NCBI GenBank assembly: GCA_021325275.1
Contig: JAJPHL010000037.1
Span: forward strand, 186,001 to 250,000
DNA: 64,000 nucleotides
Source of the DNA: Terriglobia bacterium
Lineage (GTDB): Bacteria; Acidobacteriota; Terriglobia; JAJPHL01
Reading direction: 5' to 3'
Part shown: piece after piece, positions 63,593 to 64,000 of the stretch
Layout of the letters: the number at the start of each line of letters is the position of its first letter
Position numbering within the stretch: the stretch's first letter is position 1
Notes under the pieces: model-generated
Databases searched by the model: none
What the model saw: the letters and a program-made list of their open reading frames with translations, nothing else
Told to the model about the DNA's origin: nothing
Made by a program: the position numbers and the translations under genes

Positions 63593-64000
63593 CTAGGCCT
63601 TTGCCGCGCGCGGACAATCCTTCTTCAACTCACCTTTGGCGATCGACTCGATGTGGACTTCGTCGGGACCGTCGGCGAGGCGCAGCGTGCGTGTGTGCGA
63701 CCACATGCTGGCCAGCGGAAAATCGCTGGTGACGCCGGCGCCGCCGTGCGCTTGGATCGCGCGATCGATCACGCGCAGCGCCATATTCGGCGCGACCACT
63801 TTGATCATGGCGATTTCGGCGCGCGCCGCCTTGTTCCCGGCGCGATCCATCATGTCGGCCGCTTTCAGCGTGAGCAAGCGCGCTTGCTCGATTTCCATGC
63901 GCGATTGGGCGATGTCCGCGCGGATCGTTCCTTGTTCCCCGATCGTCTTGCCGAAGGCCACGCGATTCTTTACGCGGCAGCACATGTACTCGAGCGCGCG
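63593..64000 (-). CDS. Acyl-CoA dehydrogenase, C-terminal part (cut by window edge)
   Basis: The last 135 codons of an acyl-CoA dehydrogenase: [19 protein letters not shown], the FAD-contacting [14 protein letters not shown] and [12 protein letters not shown]. The form is the ACAD10/11-like type rather than that of the glutaryl-CoA enzyme at 11858-13039. The start lies to the right of the window. Confidence 0.92.
   Translation of the reverse strand, partial: RALEYMCCRVKNRVAFGKTIGEQGTIRADIAQSRMEIEQARLLTLKAADMMDRAGNKAARAEIAMIKVVAPNMALRVIDRAIQAHGGAGVTSDFPLASMWSHTRTLRLADGPDEVHIESIAKGELKKDCPRAAKA

Overview
The window looks like a piece of the main chromosome of an Acidobacteriota bacterium of the Solibacter/Bryobacter type. 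The evidence is a high-GC sequence, four long MacB/FtsX-type ABC permeases of the family expanded in acidobacteria (866-3331, 3357-5810, 33535-36099, 58043-60691), a secreted protein ending in the TIGR03437 domain described from Solibacter (27579-30302), a PSD1/DUF1553 plus DUF1501 pair (52222-56845), and a PadR-permease operon. This placement is inferred from gene content; no rRNA or tRNA gene was recognised.

Layout. 1-8096 (minus strand) is one efflux operon: MacA-like adaptor, ABC ATPase, two permeases, a second ABC ATPase and the start of a response regulator. 8311-10146 is a divergent pair of LysR regulators only 24 bases apart. 10430-11849 is a small membrane-protein operon behind a glutaryl-CoA dehydrogenase-like gene (11858-13039). 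13206-18589 carries a lipoprotein, hypoxanthine phosphoribosyltransferase, a DMT exporter and a translationally coupled coenzyme F420 cluster (cofD-cofC-cofE) followed by a TIGR01777 epimerase. 18628-25614 has an FHA-GAF-cyclase, a glycosyltransferase, a di-heme peroxidase, a coiled-coil/zapA/ymdB group and an amino-acid permease. 25592-36099 has mutL, the TIGR03437 protein, a LarA-like protein, an O-antigen-ligase/TPR protein and an orphan permease.

Two stretches look different from the rest. 36262-40158 is one 1298-residue gene of unknown family with a C-terminal PD-(D/E)XK-like nuclease motif and a visibly lower-GC codon style; it sits between ordinary housekeeping-like genes and is the best candidate for an undescribed (possibly defence) system. 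47592-51957 is a coupled three-gene operon of exported proteins, one of which fuses an OmpH/Skp-like chaperone domain to TPR repeats; its function is unknown. Between them are mscL with a zinc-ribbon tail, a DUF2235 hydrolase, and a uvrA-gmhA-CPBP protease-mtnA run. The right end has two toxin-antitoxin pairs, a PadR-controlled permease, an amidohydrolase, an aminoglycoside-phosphotransferase-fold kinase and a partial acyl-CoA dehydrogenase.

Across the whole window, seven intergenic gaps contain long hairpins whose arms are themselves short tandem repeats (units such as CTGAGTN, AAGGCAA, GAACGCAGAT, CACAGAG). They differ in sequence but share the same build, and some run into the ends of genes. 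Several first genes of transcription units have a -10-like hexamer 5-7 bases before the start codon and no Shine-Dalgarno site, which suggests leaderless transcripts.
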